Source of the DNA: Anisodus tanguticus
Taxonomy: Eukaryota > Streptophyta > Magnoliopsida > Solanales > Solanaceae
NCBI GenBank assembly: GCA_034509755.1
Contig: CM067544.1
Location: 15,247,001 to 15,311,000 of the forward strand
Reading direction: 5' to 3'
Length of the DNA: 64,000 nucleotides
Under the pieces are notes generated by a model. The model did no database searches. It saw nothing but the letters and a program-made list of their open reading frames with translations, and was not told where the DNA came from. The position numbers and the translations under genes were made by a program. Below are positions 23,601 through 34,728 of the stretch, piece by piece (positions within the stretch are counted from its first letter, which is position 1; each line of letters opens with the position of its first letter).

Positions 23601-25434
23601 AGGCTTGCTCGTGGAAGCTCTAGATCAACGGAACTGAATAAAGAAAAGTGCAGTTCTGAAGAAATGAGGCATACTTCTAATACGGGAGATAAAGCAACCA
23701 ATTTGGACGATATGAAAGATGATTTAGACACGCACAGCAGATCTTTTAGACGGGATCATGGCAATGACATGCTTGACCAGGAACTATCTCCTAGGAGCCT
23801 AATTAGATCTTTGTCCGCTCCTGTGTCCACGACATCATTTGGAAAACTTCTCCTAGAGGATCGACATATGCTGACGGGGGGCCATATTAGAAGACAACAT
23901 GAAGCTATTGAGAAGGCCACAATGAATGTCAAAAAGCAGCCAAAAGAGAAATTTAACCTCAGGCGAAAGGTTTCCAGCTTTAGTTATAGTTTCATACTTA
24001 AGGGCAGGCTCTTTGGTAGGAAAGTTCATTCTTGGGAGGAACCACATAGACAAACATACAATCTCATGAAAGATTTTCCAAGCCCACCAACTGGTACACC
24101 GAGTTTTTATGAAAGACATGTAAGGAGCACAAATAATCCTTCTCATTAATTTGTACACTCTCCCAGAAAGAGTTAGAAACTAAATATCTGAATAATGCTG
24201 ATTTGTCATTACATCTAACTATGAATATATTTGGTTCCAGGAAAATCCCACTGAAGTTCCACCAAGTCCTGCATCTGTATGCAGCAGTGTTAATGAAGAA
24301 TATTGGAGACAAACAGACTACTTCACCCCATCATCAACCTCTGATGTACCTGCACTGGATGATAGTGAGATGCCCCGTGTTTTCAGAGAGATCAGCTCTA
24401 ATCTAAACGGTATTAGTAAAAGCTTCTATAAGAGTCCTCAAGCATGTGGTGTTCTTTCTTTTGGATTCATTGTAGGCAAGATCATGTTTCCGGTGAAACA
24501 GACTAAGCAATTCTTACCATGTTGCTTTGGCTCATATCATATACTGTTAAAGGATTGTGCAAACTGAGAAACTTCATCTGTGATCACATAACATTCGTCT
24601 GACAGAATTTTTGTCCCTCATCATGTGCTTGCAATAAAAACCACATAGATTATATCCATCGAGTTGTATTTCACCCCCTCCCTCTATAACTTAACACCTT
24701 CCTTAATTGCATTATAATTGGTTATTTCTTATTGTTCTATCTTGTAAATGTGGAACCGCATCGAACTCTAAAAGAAGTCGCTATTTTATTTTTACATGAC
24801 AGAGTTAAGGAGGAAACTGAATCAACTAGATACTTATGACTCTGAGGAGACCATGATCGATGAGCAGTCAGTTGAAGAGGAGATGTTGGAGATAGAAGAC
24901 CAAGCCGAGGCATACATTAGAGACCTGCTAGTTGCGTCTGGTTTATATGATGGTTCGCGTGATAAATATATATCAAGATGGGATCCACTTGGAAAGCCTA
25001 TCAGCAACCAAGTTTTTGAAGAAGTAGAAGAGTATAATTACAAGCAACTGACAAAGGATGAAGAAGGGCATAATAAGGATCAATTACAGAAGATAAATCA
25101 CAAGTTATTGTGTGACATGCTGAATGAAGCACTTCCAAGTGTACTTGGAGTACCTTCCACGATGTCTAGGTTCATGAAAACTGTTGTCGGTCCTATGCCA
25201 CGACCTCCTCAGGGAAAGAAGTTACTGGAATGTGTATGGGAAATTGTTGGTGTTTATGTTCATCCTCCATGGGATAGAACATCTCAATCCCTTGACAATA
25301 TAGTGGCCAGGGACTTGAGTTCCACCCCTTGGTCTGGATTGGTCGACGAAGATGTTAATGCTCTAGGTAAAGATATGGAATGCCAGATTATTGGTGACCT
25401 TATTCAAGAAATGGTCAATGATATGTTGTCATAA
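14608..25434 (+). CDS. TRM-like protein (VARLMGV motif, DUF4378), spliced
   Basis: Coding exons are 14608-14644, 15189-15268, 22422-24119, 24241-24409 and 24803-25434. All introns are GT-AG and the phases join without a break, giving 871 aa. Residues 80-88 read VVARLMGVD, the DUF3741-associated motif; a Ser/Arg-rich central region follows (residues about 90-600). Exon 4 encodes ENPTEVPPSPASVCSS. DUF4378 spans about 698-868 (AYIRDLLVASGLYDG onward), ending in a TON1-binding-like acidic helix (IIGDLIQEMVNDML). Members of the TON1-recruiting-motif family target TON1-PP2A complexes to microtubules and affect cell division and organ shape; the exact member is not assigned. Intron 2 is 7.15 kb because it holds a complete copia element in the same orientation; without it the intron would be about 480 bases. 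The N-terminal start is chosen because it gives a splice-compatible frame; the alternative upstream ATG is out of frame. Confidence 0.85.
15383..16299 (+). repeat. 5' LTR of the intronic copia element
   Basis: It is 917 bp, bounded by TG and CA. A TATA box (TATAAAT, 15929-15935) suggests transcription starts around 15960. A GC-rich module with GCCGCGGCGC repeats lies at 15645-15745. The segment at 16138-16151 is perfectly complementary to the bases just after this LTR. A short frame at 15490-15687 is not considered coding, because it is not conserved in the other LTR copies. Confidence 0.95.
16300..16320 (+). other. Candidate self-complementary primer-binding site
   Basis: The primer-binding site of an LTR retrotransposon is expected immediately after the 5' LTR. 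No initiator-Met match (TGGTATCAGAGC) is present. Instead, 16301-16314 (TTTAAGACAAGATT) is the exact reverse complement of 16138-16151 in the LTR. This is seen directly; that it serves for self-priming is inference. Confidence 0.6.
16335..17114 (+). pseudogene. Copia gag (intronic element)
   Basis: It starts MTGKEQIASDSAAAATQG and has three imperfect repeats of an Ala/Gln/Gly/Pro-rich unit (residues about 20-50). It continues with FHHERPEKFMGSNFKRWQQK and, after an in-frame TGA at 16719, with KELWEKLQNKYNAQDVGTKK and KLPPSWNEFMSYLK, the UBN2-type copia gag. A TAA at 17112 ends the open part; the zinc knuckle follows in the same frame downstream. Gag would package the RNA. The stops make it non-functional without suppression. 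Confidence 0.9.
17115..20486 (+). pseudogene. Copia pol (zinc knuckle, protease, integrase, RT, RNase H)
   Basis: In order: zinc knuckle CHHCGKPGHMIKDY (17257-17298), whose last cysteine is replaced by tyrosine; protease WWMDTGVTRHIC; GAG-pre-integrase LWHHRLGHVNYKSI; integrase core with LIHTDICDL, IKSIRSDRGREY and PYSPQSNGVAERKNR (D,D,E region); RT with KWILKRKYKADGSI, DVKTAFLNGDLEEEIYMEQP, SLYGLKQA and the catalytic box MYVDDILITGS; RNase H with YSDANWISD, STMESEFIAL and IHCDNQSALG. An in-frame TAG at 18201, a small deletion with frameshift near 19866, and a frameshift near 20335 inactivate it. It ends at the stop 20484-20486. Confidence 0.93.
20487..21113 (+). other. 3' untranslated internal region of the copia element
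   Basis: About 630 bases separate the pol stop from the 3' LTR. They hold short repeated phrases (two versions of a CCTTTAATGGTCCT/ACTTTTAATGGTTCC-type segment near 20697 and 20738). There is no convincing coding frame. It ends in the polypurine-like tract ATAGGGGAT at about 21104-21113. Confidence 0.6.
21114..22050 (+). repeat. 3' LTR of the intronic copia element
   Basis: It is 937 bp and collinear with the 5' LTR. It carries about 20 extra GC-rich bases in the CCGCGG module (21382-21420 region) and keeps the 14-base complement of the primer-site region at 21891-21904. It is followed by the target duplication GCTAT. Confidence 0.95.
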
Positions 25435-26346
25435 TTCTTTTTCGCTTCTTTTTTTTATTCTTTATTTTGACCACTGATATGAAGAAGTTTTGGAACTTCT
25501 GAGTGGCCGGGGCATCTAAGACATGCAAAATGTTTATCTGCCCAAAGTAGAGTGTGTTTGATTTACAGCAATTGTAATGTGCAGTCTTTCTAGTGTTGGA
25601 TACATTTGTTCATAAAGTGGCTTGATCCGGTGATATTTGTTGTACATCATTAGCTTAGGTATAATAGTTCATTGATTCGATATTTGTTTGTCATAATGTC
25701 ATTATACAGCATTCTGAAAGTGTGAAATCTCCCTTTGTATGTTTACTCTACTTCTAATCACTCTCTCTTCTCTTTCTTGTTTATTTTGTATTTGCAAAAT
25801 GGAGTAGATTCTACAGTTAAGCATTCCACAAAATGCTCTGGAATATGTAAGCCACCCTTCTAGTTCAATGTGAATAAGTTTTGTTGCCTACACTAGGAGT
25901 GTTGCAAGAGAAGTTAGTCAGGTTGTCACCAAGCATTCCTAGTCACATGGAAAAAGAGGTCAAATGGCATGAGAAGGCCATGCGCCCATTTGGCTCCTTC
26001 TGGAATAATAGCTCATAGCCAAATATCTGATTATAGAACTCCTTCTGGAGTTATAGCTCACATCTAAATATCTGATTACGGAATGGGACAACGTCCATGA
26101 AGGTGCACGAAAAGGGAGGCCCTATTTTGTTTTGTCTCTTCTTTTGCAGGAAGTTTAAGATTAAGACCATTGGGTCAGTCAAACAAATACAAAGAAGAAG
26201 CAGTAAGACCAAATGTCAGGTAATGGTTCACAATCTTAGGTTTCTTAAAAGAGTTGCAAATCATAAGCTGGCATTCCATTCTTAGTCAACAGGTCCAATC
26301 AAAAGCTCTTCAACCTGAATTTTTTGTAAATTAAAGTTGGACATGG
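25435..26346 (+). other. 3' UTR and downstream flank of the TRM-like gene
   Basis: The first 300 or so bases after the stop are T-rich, typical of a plant 3' UTR; no single poly(A) site can be fixed. The rest is non-coding sequence with a short repeated phrase (GCTCATAGCCAAATATCTGATTA at 26010 and again near 26050 in diverged form). Confidence 0.4.
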
Positions 26347-26551
26347 ATACAAAGGTGGATCCAGGCTTTAAACTCTATGGGTTCAACCTTTTAAGGTTCT
26401 TAGTTTGAACCCGTTGTATTTTTAAAGTTATAGGTTCATGTCTACTATTTATTGCAAAATTGATAATTCTTTATACATAAATTTATACTCTGGGTCGGAA
26501 GTTAGGGGTTCAATTGAACCCCACCTTACCTGCTACATCCGACACTGATGG
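26347..26551 (+). repeat. Dispersed repeat (GTGGATCCAGG... type)
   Basis: Begins GTGGATCCAGGCTTTAAAC and contains GGGTTCAACCTT, TTTGAACCCG and TTCAATTGAACCCC. I recognise this as a very common dispersed non-coding repeat of nightshade genomes; its origin is not known to me. No target duplication is obvious. Confidence 0.45.
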
Positions 26552-26635
26552 ACGACCAAATATTTTCTTAGGCATTGGAAAATATTTGGACTCCTGAACT
26601 AGTCGAAAGAATTAAGATCGACAGATCAGCATGAC

Positions 26636-26899
26636 TGATAAATATAGAATATACACGGTTTTGTGTAGTAGTGTACCGTGATATACACTTCCCATAATTA
26701 AGTGTATATCACGGTTTTATGCCTCAATTATAGTGTAAATAATTGTATTAATTAGCATTGTACACTTACCATAATTATAAGATTCTTGTATTACTAGAAT
26801 AGGGTTTTGGGAGTACAATAGGAATAAGATTTTTCTATTATGGTAAATTGTATATATACTATTTCATTAATGAAAATAATCAAGGAATTATTTCTTTCA
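26636..26899 (+). repeat. 5' LTR of second copia
   Basis: Contains a 16-bp perfect inverted repeat, arms 26675-26690 and 26700-26715, with a 9-base loop. The primer-binding site follows immediately at 26900. Confidence 0.92.
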
Positions 26900-27060
26900 T
26901 GGTATCAAAAGTCTAGGTTGTATTTTCTCTCCCAACTTTCATCAATTTTTGGCCTCGGATTCCGGCGATCCCTTCTAGGTTTCCGTGCCGACGGTGGATC
27001 TTTTTCTTTCTCTTCCCAAATTTCCTTCCAAATCCCTCCATCACGTCTTGCGTTGCTATT

Positions 27061-27290
27061 ATGGCTAAGAACATGTTTCACTCTACCCTTACTGTTTCTA
27101 ACATCAAGAACCACATCCCTATTGTTCTTGAAATAGAAAACGTCCAATACGCGACGTGGGCCGAACTGTTCAAAGTTCACGCACACTCACATCAAGTCCT
27201 CCATCACATTATCTCCGTGGCTCCTGCTGATACGGAGGTGCCTAACCCCGAGGATGATCCAAAATTATGGACAACCCTTTATGCTACCGT
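27061..27290 (+). pseudogene. Truncated copia gag
   Basis: Starts MAKNMFHSTLTVSNIKNHIP and continues with VQYATWAELFKVHAHSHQVL and DDPKLWTTLYATVL, the N-terminal copia gag domain of Retrofit/Ale-like elements. About residue 75 the sequence switches, within a few bases, to integrase C-terminal sequence, so most of gag, the protease and the integrase core have been removed. Confidence 0.75.
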
Positions 27291-27950
27291 ACTTTATTGG
27301 TCTATTCTTCCGCACCTCCTTCCTTTTGGCATCATGCTCTACAAATGGCTACTTATCTCCTCAACATTCTTCCTACCAAGGGTTTGGCATATTCTTCCCT
27401 CCTTCAAATATTATATAATAAGACTCATTCGTATTCACATCTTAGGGTCTTTAGGTGCTTATGTTATTCACTATTTTCGTCCACCACAATTAACAAACTT
27501 CAGGTCCGGTTTACCCCTTGTGTGTTTTTGGGTTATCCGTATAATCATTGTGGTTACAAATGTTTTGATTTATCGTCTAATAAAATCATCATTACTAGCC
27601 ATATTATTTTTTATGAATCCCAATTTCCGTTTGCTAAAGTGAGTAGTCTTGTGCCTAGTTCGTATAATTTTTTAGATGACGATGTCTCTCCATATATTAT
27701 TCACCATTTTTTGGACTTGTCCCACACCCAAAATCCGCCAACGGTCCCACTGTCCGCTGGTCCCACTGCTACGTCGATCCCCACTGTTTCCAATCCAGTC
27801 ACTAGGCCAGTTTCCGCCCCAGTTTCGGTAATTGGGCCAGTTGCCCAGCCCAATACCGAAATTGGTCCAGTCTCGGTCCATGTTTCCAGTTTTGGGCCAG
27901 CAGGGCCACTGCCAGTTGGCCAGTCCGTCCCCAATCCCGATGTTTCCTAA
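27290..27950 (+). pseudogene. Copia integrase C-terminal remnant
   Basis: The frame after the deletion reads PPSFWHHALQMATYLLN, then RVFRCLCYSLF and CVFLGYPYNHCGYKCFD, the region between the integrase catalytic core and RT in copia polyproteins. It continues as a Pro/Val/Ser-rich linker with repeated GP-rich phrases (27700-27950), usual before the RT. The catalytic residues of integrase are missing. Confidence 0.8.
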
Positions 27951-28079
27951 AATCCACCCAATTCTCCCCCGAGTCACAGACCGGTCACTCATAGTCAATG
28001 GGGTATTTTTAGGCCAAAAGATATTTTAATTTAAATTCTAATGTTCTTAAATCCCCTCTACCCTGTAACCCCGTGTCCT

Positions 28080-29560
28080 CCTTAAATGACTTGAATTGAA
28101 AATTGGCTATGACCGACGAATATGATGCTCTTATTGCAAATAAGACGTGGGAGTTGGTACCCCGTCCTTCTGGTGTTAATAGTATTCGGTCTATGTGGAT
28201 ATTTACTCATGAGGATAATGCTGACGGTTCTTTTGCGAGGCATAAGGCTCGTCTTGTAGGTGATGGTAAGACTTAGCAGGTTGATGTGGATTGTGGTGAG
28301 ACATTTAGTCCGGTGGTCAAACCGGCTACCATTCGCACTGTGCTCAGTTTGGCTCTCTCGAAAGCATGACCCATTCACCAGTTAGATGTGATGAATGCTT
28401 TCTTACATGGTGATCTTAAGGAGACGGTTTACATGCATCAACCCTTGGTTTTAGAGATCCCCGATATCCTCATCATGTCTGTTTATTGAAGAAGTCCTTG
28501 TATGGGCTTAAGCAGGCCCCACGGGCTTGGTATAAGAGATTTGCAGACTATGTTTCGACTAGTGGGTTTATGCACAACAGGTCTGATAATTTTGTTCATA
28601 TATCGTCGTGGTTCTTTCCTGGCTTATATTCTATTATATGTGGATGATATTATCTTGACTGCCTCTCCTGATGCATTGCGCAAGTCTATCATGATCATGC
28701 TCAGTTCTGAGTTTGCTATGAAAGACTTGGGGCCCTTGAGTTATTTTTTGGGGATTGCTGTCACTCGTCATGCATGTGGGTTATTCTTATCACAACGTAA
28801 GTATGCAACTGAGATCGTTGAGCGAGCTAGTATGTCCTCATGCAAGTCTACTTCCACTTCAGTTGATACTAAACCCAAGTTGGATGCTGCGGATGGCTCA
28901 CCTTACGAGGATTCGACCTGTTATCTCAGTCTTGCAGGGGCTTTTCAATATCTGACTTTCACAAGACCAGACATTACGTATGTCGTATATCAGGTGTGCT
29001 TGTTTATGCATGCGCTCAAACGCATTATTCGATACATCCAGGGAACACTTGACTATGATTTACATTTATTTTTGTCTTCGACATCTACACTTGTATCGTA
29101 TACAGATGCTGATTGGGGTGGTTGTCCGGATACCAGACATTCCACGTTCAGCTATTGCATGTTTCTTGGTAATAATTTGGTCTCATGGTCTGCGAAGCGT
29201 CAGTCTACGTTGTCACGCTCTAGTGTAGAGGCCGAGTATCGAGGGGTGGCCAATGTGATTTCTGAATCATGTTAGTTACATAATCTTCTTTTAGAGCTTT
29301 ATTGTCCTATTCAGAAAGCTACCTTGGTTTATTATGATAATGTTAGTGTCATCTACCCTTTTGTAATCCCGTTCAACACCAGCGCACTAAACACATTGAG
29401 ATGGACATTCACTTTGTTCGCAAAAAGGTAGCTCGTGGACAAGTACACGTCTGTCATGTCCCTTTCAGGTATCAAATTGTAGACATCTTTACCAAAGGTC
29501 TTCCGTCGGTACTCTTTGAAGATTTTAGGGACAGTCTCAACGTACGAAGACTGCCCGCTA
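28080..29560 (+). pseudogene. Copia RT and RNase H remnant
   Basis: RT motifs, in several frames with stops: ANKTWELVPRPSG, ARHKARLVGDG, DVMNAFLHGDLKETVYMHQP, the catalytic box LLYVDDIILTAS and MKDLGPLSYFLGI. RNase H follows with SYTDADWGGCPDTRHSTF and LSRSSVEAEYRGVAN. The last portion (29350-29520) holds the distal RNase H debris. Stops near 28276, 28367, 28488 and 29273 and frameshifts inactivate it. Confidence 0.88.
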
Positions 29561-29574
29561 TGACTGCGGGGGTG

Positions 29575-29845
29575 TGATAAATATAGAATATACACGGTTT
29601 TGTGTAGTAGTGTACCGTGATATACACTTCCCATAATTAAGTGTATATCACGGTTTTATGCCTCAATTATAGTGTAAATAATTGTATTAATTAGCATTGT
29701 ACATTTACCATAACTATAGAATTCTTATACTACTAGAATAGGGTTTTGGGAGTACAATAAGAATATAATTTTTCTATTATGAAAAATTATAAATTGTATA
29801 TATACTATTTTATTAATGAAAATAATCAAATGATTATTTCTTTCA
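29575..29845 (+). repeat. 3' LTR of second copia
   Basis: It is 271 bp and collinear with the 5' LTR except for a 7-bp insertion near 29785. The 16-bp inverted repeat is preserved unchanged (29614-29629 and 29639-29654). Confidence 0.92.
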
Positions 29846-30200
29846 AGATTGTCACGAATGAAACTTTCAATGCTCCTGACGTTGTACTAATGTATTCTCT
29901 CGGCTTTTCAACATCATATATCATTCCAAATCTAAGACAAAATACTCTCCTTTTTCTTAATTAGTTTATCTTTTTTTCTTATCAAAAGATAATTAATTAA
30001 TTGGAAAACAAAATCGAACATAATTAATTCTTATTTTCAAATAAATTTCATATATTTTGGGATGGATCATTATTATGGAGTGGGACTTGCTCAACCTATC
30101 TGAGTAACGAGAGTGCCATACTTCTTTTCGTCGATTTCATAATAGTACCTAGTATGATATTAGTAGTACATTGGACACAAAACTTTCATCTAACGAATTT
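29846..30200. other. Intergenic AT-rich DNA
   Basis: No gene or repeat recognised between the copia 3' LTR and the tandem duplication. Confidence 0.4.
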
Positions 30201-30592
30201 GATATTATACTATTACAATGAAAGGTAATATTTTATAGTAAAATTCAAGGTTGAGGTAAATTTTTGAGACTTTCACTCACGTCTGTGAAATCACTTATTA
30301 AAGTTACTTAACTGTCTTGTATCAATAAAATCATTCAAACAAATTCTCTTACAAAATCATACTAGCCGGAAATGCCATTTTCAATCACCAAAATATGATA
30401 TTATACTATTACAATGAAAGGTAATATTTTATAGTAAAATTCAAGGTTGAGGTAAATTTTTGAGACTTTCACTCACGTCTGTGAAATCACTTATTAAAGT
30501 TACTTAACTGTCTTGTATCAATAAAATCATTCAAACAAATTCTCTTACAAAATCATACTAGCCGGAAATGCCATTTTCAATCACCAAAATAT
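30201..30592. repeat. Perfect 196-bp tandem duplication
   Basis: 30201-30396 and 30397-30592 are identical as far as I can read, base for base, and directly adjacent. The unit is AT-rich and non-coding. No larger array is present. Confidence 0.95.
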
Positions 30593-30617
30593 GACTTGAT
30601 TTTTAAATAAATTATTA

Positions 30618-30919
30618 CTCTCCCCGTTCTAGTTTATGTGGCACAATTCGAACTTTGAAAGTCAAGCGGTTTAATTTTACCTGTGATTTTGGGCATATAA
30701 TCTTTCATTTTTTAAAAATAAAATTTAACATATTTGAAAACTACTTAAAAAGACTATAAGTCACAATAATTGAGAATTCAAAATATTTAAAAGATATATG
30801 AAGAAGTTACGATTAAAAAGATTCGTTTGAATTTCGAAATTCAAAAGATGTCACATAAATTAAAATGAGAAGATTCGTTTGAATTTCGGAAGATGTCACA
30901 TAAATTGAGACGGGGAGAG
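30618..30919. mobile_element. Stowaway-like MITE with TA duplication
   Basis: The left end CTCTCCCCGTTCTAGTTTAT and the right end (GTCACATAAATTGAGACGGGGAGAG region) are inverted repeats flanked by TA on each side (30616-30617 and 30920-30921). An internal duplicate of the right end lies near 30850-30870. It is 302 bp and non-coding. Confidence 0.8.
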
Positions 30920-30921
30920 TA

Positions 30922-31326
30922 TATACTAATTTGTGTCATGTAATGATGTAAACATGGGCCCAATCCTAAATAATACTCCATATTATACTTTTTTGCACGG
31001 ATTCCCTTCAAAGGCACTGGTCTTTAATTTCTATCCCTCAAATTATTGGTCTTTAATTTTTGTTTTACGCTTAAAAAAAATAGCTGAAAATATCTTAAAA
31101 TTTCGATTTCGAACCCCACTCAGTCAAAAATTAAAAAAGAACTCGCAAGGGAGAGTTCTGCAAACTCACAGAATTTGTCTTTAGACATAAGGTAAATTCT
31201 ATCTTAAGGTAGAGTTTGTTTATTTTAAATTTGTGACTGATCTGAGTTTCGAACTCAGAATTCATAATTTTTTAGATAAAGGATAAAATTAAAAAAATTC
31301 AGTTTATTGGATAAAATTAAAGATCA
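30922..31326. other. Intergenic DNA
   Basis: No gene is supported. A short plus-strand frame (30933-31184) lacks any domain and is probably random. Confidence 0.4.
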
Positions 31327-31334
31327 CCCTGAAA

Positions 31335-34300
31335 TAGAGTTGGTCAGTGGGCCGGGTCGGCCCAGTCCCGCCCCGAACCTGACAATTTAAAAAAAATCGC
31401 GTTAACGGGACTCAAACAGGGACGGGACATGGTCTCGTCCCAACCCGCCCCAGGCCCGCCTGTCCCCACGCGATCCAGATCCCGCCCGAAATCCCCTTTT
31501 GCAAAACTAACTGTTGCACCAACGACCATTTTACATTTTGGCCGGTGTGCACCGGCCATTTTTTGCCTCCCCCTACCCCCTTAATATTTATTTTTAATCC
31601 ATAAGTTATTATATTTACACTTTAACCCAATTTTTCAACTATAAATACCTCATTTTTTCTTCATCTTTATCACAAATCTTCCTACAATCTCTCTAATCTC
31701 TCAATACTCAATCTATCTCTACATTGTCTACTAAATATTCAATTTTATTTATTTATTTGGGATTTGGGAGTGAAGTTGGCAACTAGCTTGAGGATCTTCC
31801 ATCGAGGAAAGTTTCAATTTTCAACCTCTCAATTACACGTCGACGTTTGGGACATTCGTTCCTTCATTAAATTATTATTGTCTGTTTATTTTATTTAGCG
31901 CACTTAATTTCATTTACTTTAATTATTTATTAGTATAATTATAAATTTGTAATGGAAGAATTTAAACGTATGATTACGGGTAAGGGTCATGTTTCTTCTA
32001 GCAACAAGGGCAAGAGTCCTATTTCTAGACAGAATCCTATTCCTACACAGGATGATTTTGTTGATACTGAACATTTTTCAACAATACCATTAGATTTAGA
32101 CGATGAGCTATTTTCTGGAACTCAAGAAGACTTTAATTTAGACGATGATCTAGATTATACACCCACTAATGTAGATGACAACACACTCACTAGTGCACCT
32201 TCAACTGAAATGTCTCCTATTCCCCCTAGTATGAGACGAGGTCCAACAAAACGACCATTAAAATCAGATTCATGGATATTTTTTGATAGGGACATAGAGA
32301 ATCAAGTAGCTAGATGTAAATTTGTAAAGATGTTTTAAAATTTAAAACTGGAAAAGGTCACGGTGGGACGGGGGGGTTTAATGAGACACGTAGTAAGGGC
32401 TCATCCAGCTAGGTATGCCCAATACGAGGCTTCAAAATCGGGTGCGCAAACGCCCGCTCCATCAGGACAAGGTTCACATACGATACTGTCCCGGACCAAG
32501 TACAGGGTCAATTTAACCCTATGACGGGGGGGAATTGTAGGCCCTAAATACAATAAACATAGAGATAGGGAAGCAATAGGAAAATTAGTTGCTGTGGAGG
32601 GTTTGCCTTTTTCATTTCCTTCATCTCCCGGTTTTATTCATTACATTAGAGATATGTATAATCCTATTTTTAACAGTTTTCCTAAATCATCTGTTAAGAG
32701 ATATGTATTTAAATTCGCACATGAATATCAACAGTATTTACGTTATTCATTATATCATTTTAATGACAAAGTGGCTATCACTTCTGAAATAGGCCATAGT
32801 ACTAACGGCCATGATTATTTAACGGTAACTTGTCATTGGATAGATTATAAATGGTCTATGCAAAAACATATCTTAGCGTATAGATATATAGATGATAGAC
32901 ACACTGATAATTTTATTGCAGAAAATATTTATCAAGTGTGCGATTACGGAATAACTGATAAAATTATGACTATTACATTAGATAACGCTTCTTCTAACAA
33001 TTACGTTATTACAATTTTAAAAAATAGTTTAACTCCATCTTTTCCAGATCATTTTCATATAAAATGTGTGTGTCATATATATAACTTAATTGTAAAGGAT
33101 GATCTATCACTTTTTGAAGACATTCTTAGTAAAATACAATTTGCTATAAACTTTATTTTTAAAAATAATAGAATACAACGAAGAAAATAATATAAAAAAA
33201 CTTGTCACGATTGTCAACTACCTTATAGAAAAATTCCAGAAGAAGTACCCACTAGGTGGAATTCTTTATACGAGCAACTACTTGTTACTTATGACTATAG
33301 AAAACCTATAACTTTATTTTTTAACTCTCATAATCAAAATCCAGCTGATATGGTTGTAGATAGCGATTGGGTAAAAATTTCCGAACTTATTGTATTTTTG
33401 GAGAAATTTTTTCAAGCAACAAAAGATATTTTCGGTATATATATTATCCTACTATTTCAACTATGTTGTTTTATATAGCTCTAATATTTTTATTACTTAG
33501 TGAATATATGAAAAAATTAGCTTATATGGCAGCTATTAAAAAATGTTTATCAAAATAAAAAAATATTTTATTCTTATTCCCACTATTTATATTATTGGTG
33601 ATGTATTAAATCAGACTAGTAAAATAGACGGTACTAAATCACTTATTGAAACTATTTACGATTGTATAGAAGTACTACCACATCCAAGTCCCAAAAATCA
33701 TAATCACTCACCTATTGAACAAACTAAAGAAGAAGTGTTATCTAGCGTAGAAGACCAATGCAAAAAAGTATATAGGTTTTACCAACAAGAAAGTGCTAGT
33801 AACCTACCGGCCTCCATAACATCTTCTTCTTCTTCAACACAACCTCACAAAAGACATGTTGTTTCTGCTGCTAGTATTGAAAGCCTCAGAAATAGAATGT
33901 GCGGTCGTACCGCTACTAACCAAATTAGCGAGTTTGATATTTTTGTTTTGCAGGGTTCTGTACCGTACCAAACAGTTCTCAATGAAAAAGGACCTGAAGA
34001 CTTGCTGAAATACTGGAGGGGGATTGAGAAGACCTTTCCGACACTTTCAATGATGGTCCGAGATGTTTTGAACATTCAAGCGTCATCAACTGCGTCTGAA
34101 AGCGCTTTTTCTGCGGCAGATATCAAATAGGAGACCACAGACACTCACTAGCCGGAGCCAGCTTGGAGATTGTAGTATTATTCAGAGGTTGGATACGAGT
34201 GGAGCGGAGAAGGTGCAGTCAACCGGAGATCAACGAAGAAGAAGACGAAAACTACAACGAAATCTTATCCGAAGGTGGTGGAAGCGATGTGGATCAATTT

Positions 34301-34728
34301 GACCAACAAATACCAATTCCAATCGAAGAACCACAAGAAATTATCAAGAAACTAGAACATGTTTTTTTTTTCAGAATGTAATTTTTTTAATTGCAATTTT
34401 ACTATGGAATTTGCAACTTTTGAACAACACCATAAAGTTGCAATTTTGACAATTGTATTTGTATTACAAAAAAAACTATATGTTTATTAAATAATATAAG
34501 AGGCACAAAAACAGTATTGAGATGTTTTTATTACACTATCTTGTTTAATTATTTTGTTTTTTTATATATATGTTATTTTCTAAATTAAGTGGGGGAAAAA
34601 CGCGCTGGATCCCGATCTCGATGATCGGGACGGGACTACGGCAAATCACGCCTATCCTGATCCTGCCCCGTCCCAATTCTGTCAAACCCGCCCTGCCCTT
34701 TCCGAGCCCGGCCCACTGACCACATCTA
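31335..34728 (+). mobile_element. hAT DNA transposon, degenerate
   Basis: It is 3394 bp. The left end reads TAGAGTTGGTCAGTGGGCCG and the inverted right end TAGATGTGGTCAGTGGGCCG, flanked by 8-bp target duplications CCCTGAAA (31327-31334) and CCCTGAAT (34729-34736), one mismatch. An 8-bp duplication is the mark of hAT elements. Both subterminal regions are GC-rich with many GGGACGGG-type repeats. The interior carries a broken BED-finger/hAT transposase (31952-34381). Confidence 0.95.
31952..34381 (+). pseudogene. hAT transposase (BED finger, RNase H-like core, hATC)
   Basis: The N-terminal piece (31952-32338) is Ser/Asp-rich and runs into a BED-like finger (ENQVARCKF, then MRHVVRAHPA in another frame). 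The core (32540-33190) has LPFSFPSSPGFIHYIRDMY, TVTCHWIDYKWSMQKHIL and TITLDNASSNNYV, the second catalytic Asp region of hAT enzymes, and CVCHIYNLIVKD. The C-terminal piece (33543-34130) has the hATC dimerisation segment LKYWRGIEKTFPTLSMMVRD and SSTASESAFS. It ends in a shifted frame with DHRHSLAGASLEIVVLFRGW. Frameshifts and stops near 32336, 33188 and 34128 make it non-functional. Confidence 0.9.

Larger units (their letters stand above)
26636..29845 (+). mobile_element. Second copia retrotransposon, internally deleted
   Basis: It has two LTRs, 26636-26899 (264 bp) and 29575-29845 (271 bp), which begin TGATAAATA and end TTTCA and differ by a 7-bp insertion and a few substitutions. The primer-binding site TGGTATCAAAAGTC (26900-26913) matches the initiator-Met type, and a purine tract (GCGGGGGTG) precedes the 3' LTR. 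The flanks (ATGAC on the left, AGATT on the right) are not a target duplication, so one end may have recombined. Gag, integrase and RT remnants are present; protease and the integrase core are deleted. Confidence 0.93.

Noticed and set aside
29353..29634. 93-codon minus-strand frame at the end of second copia
   Set aside because: Opposite strand of RNase H debris and LTR, no domain.
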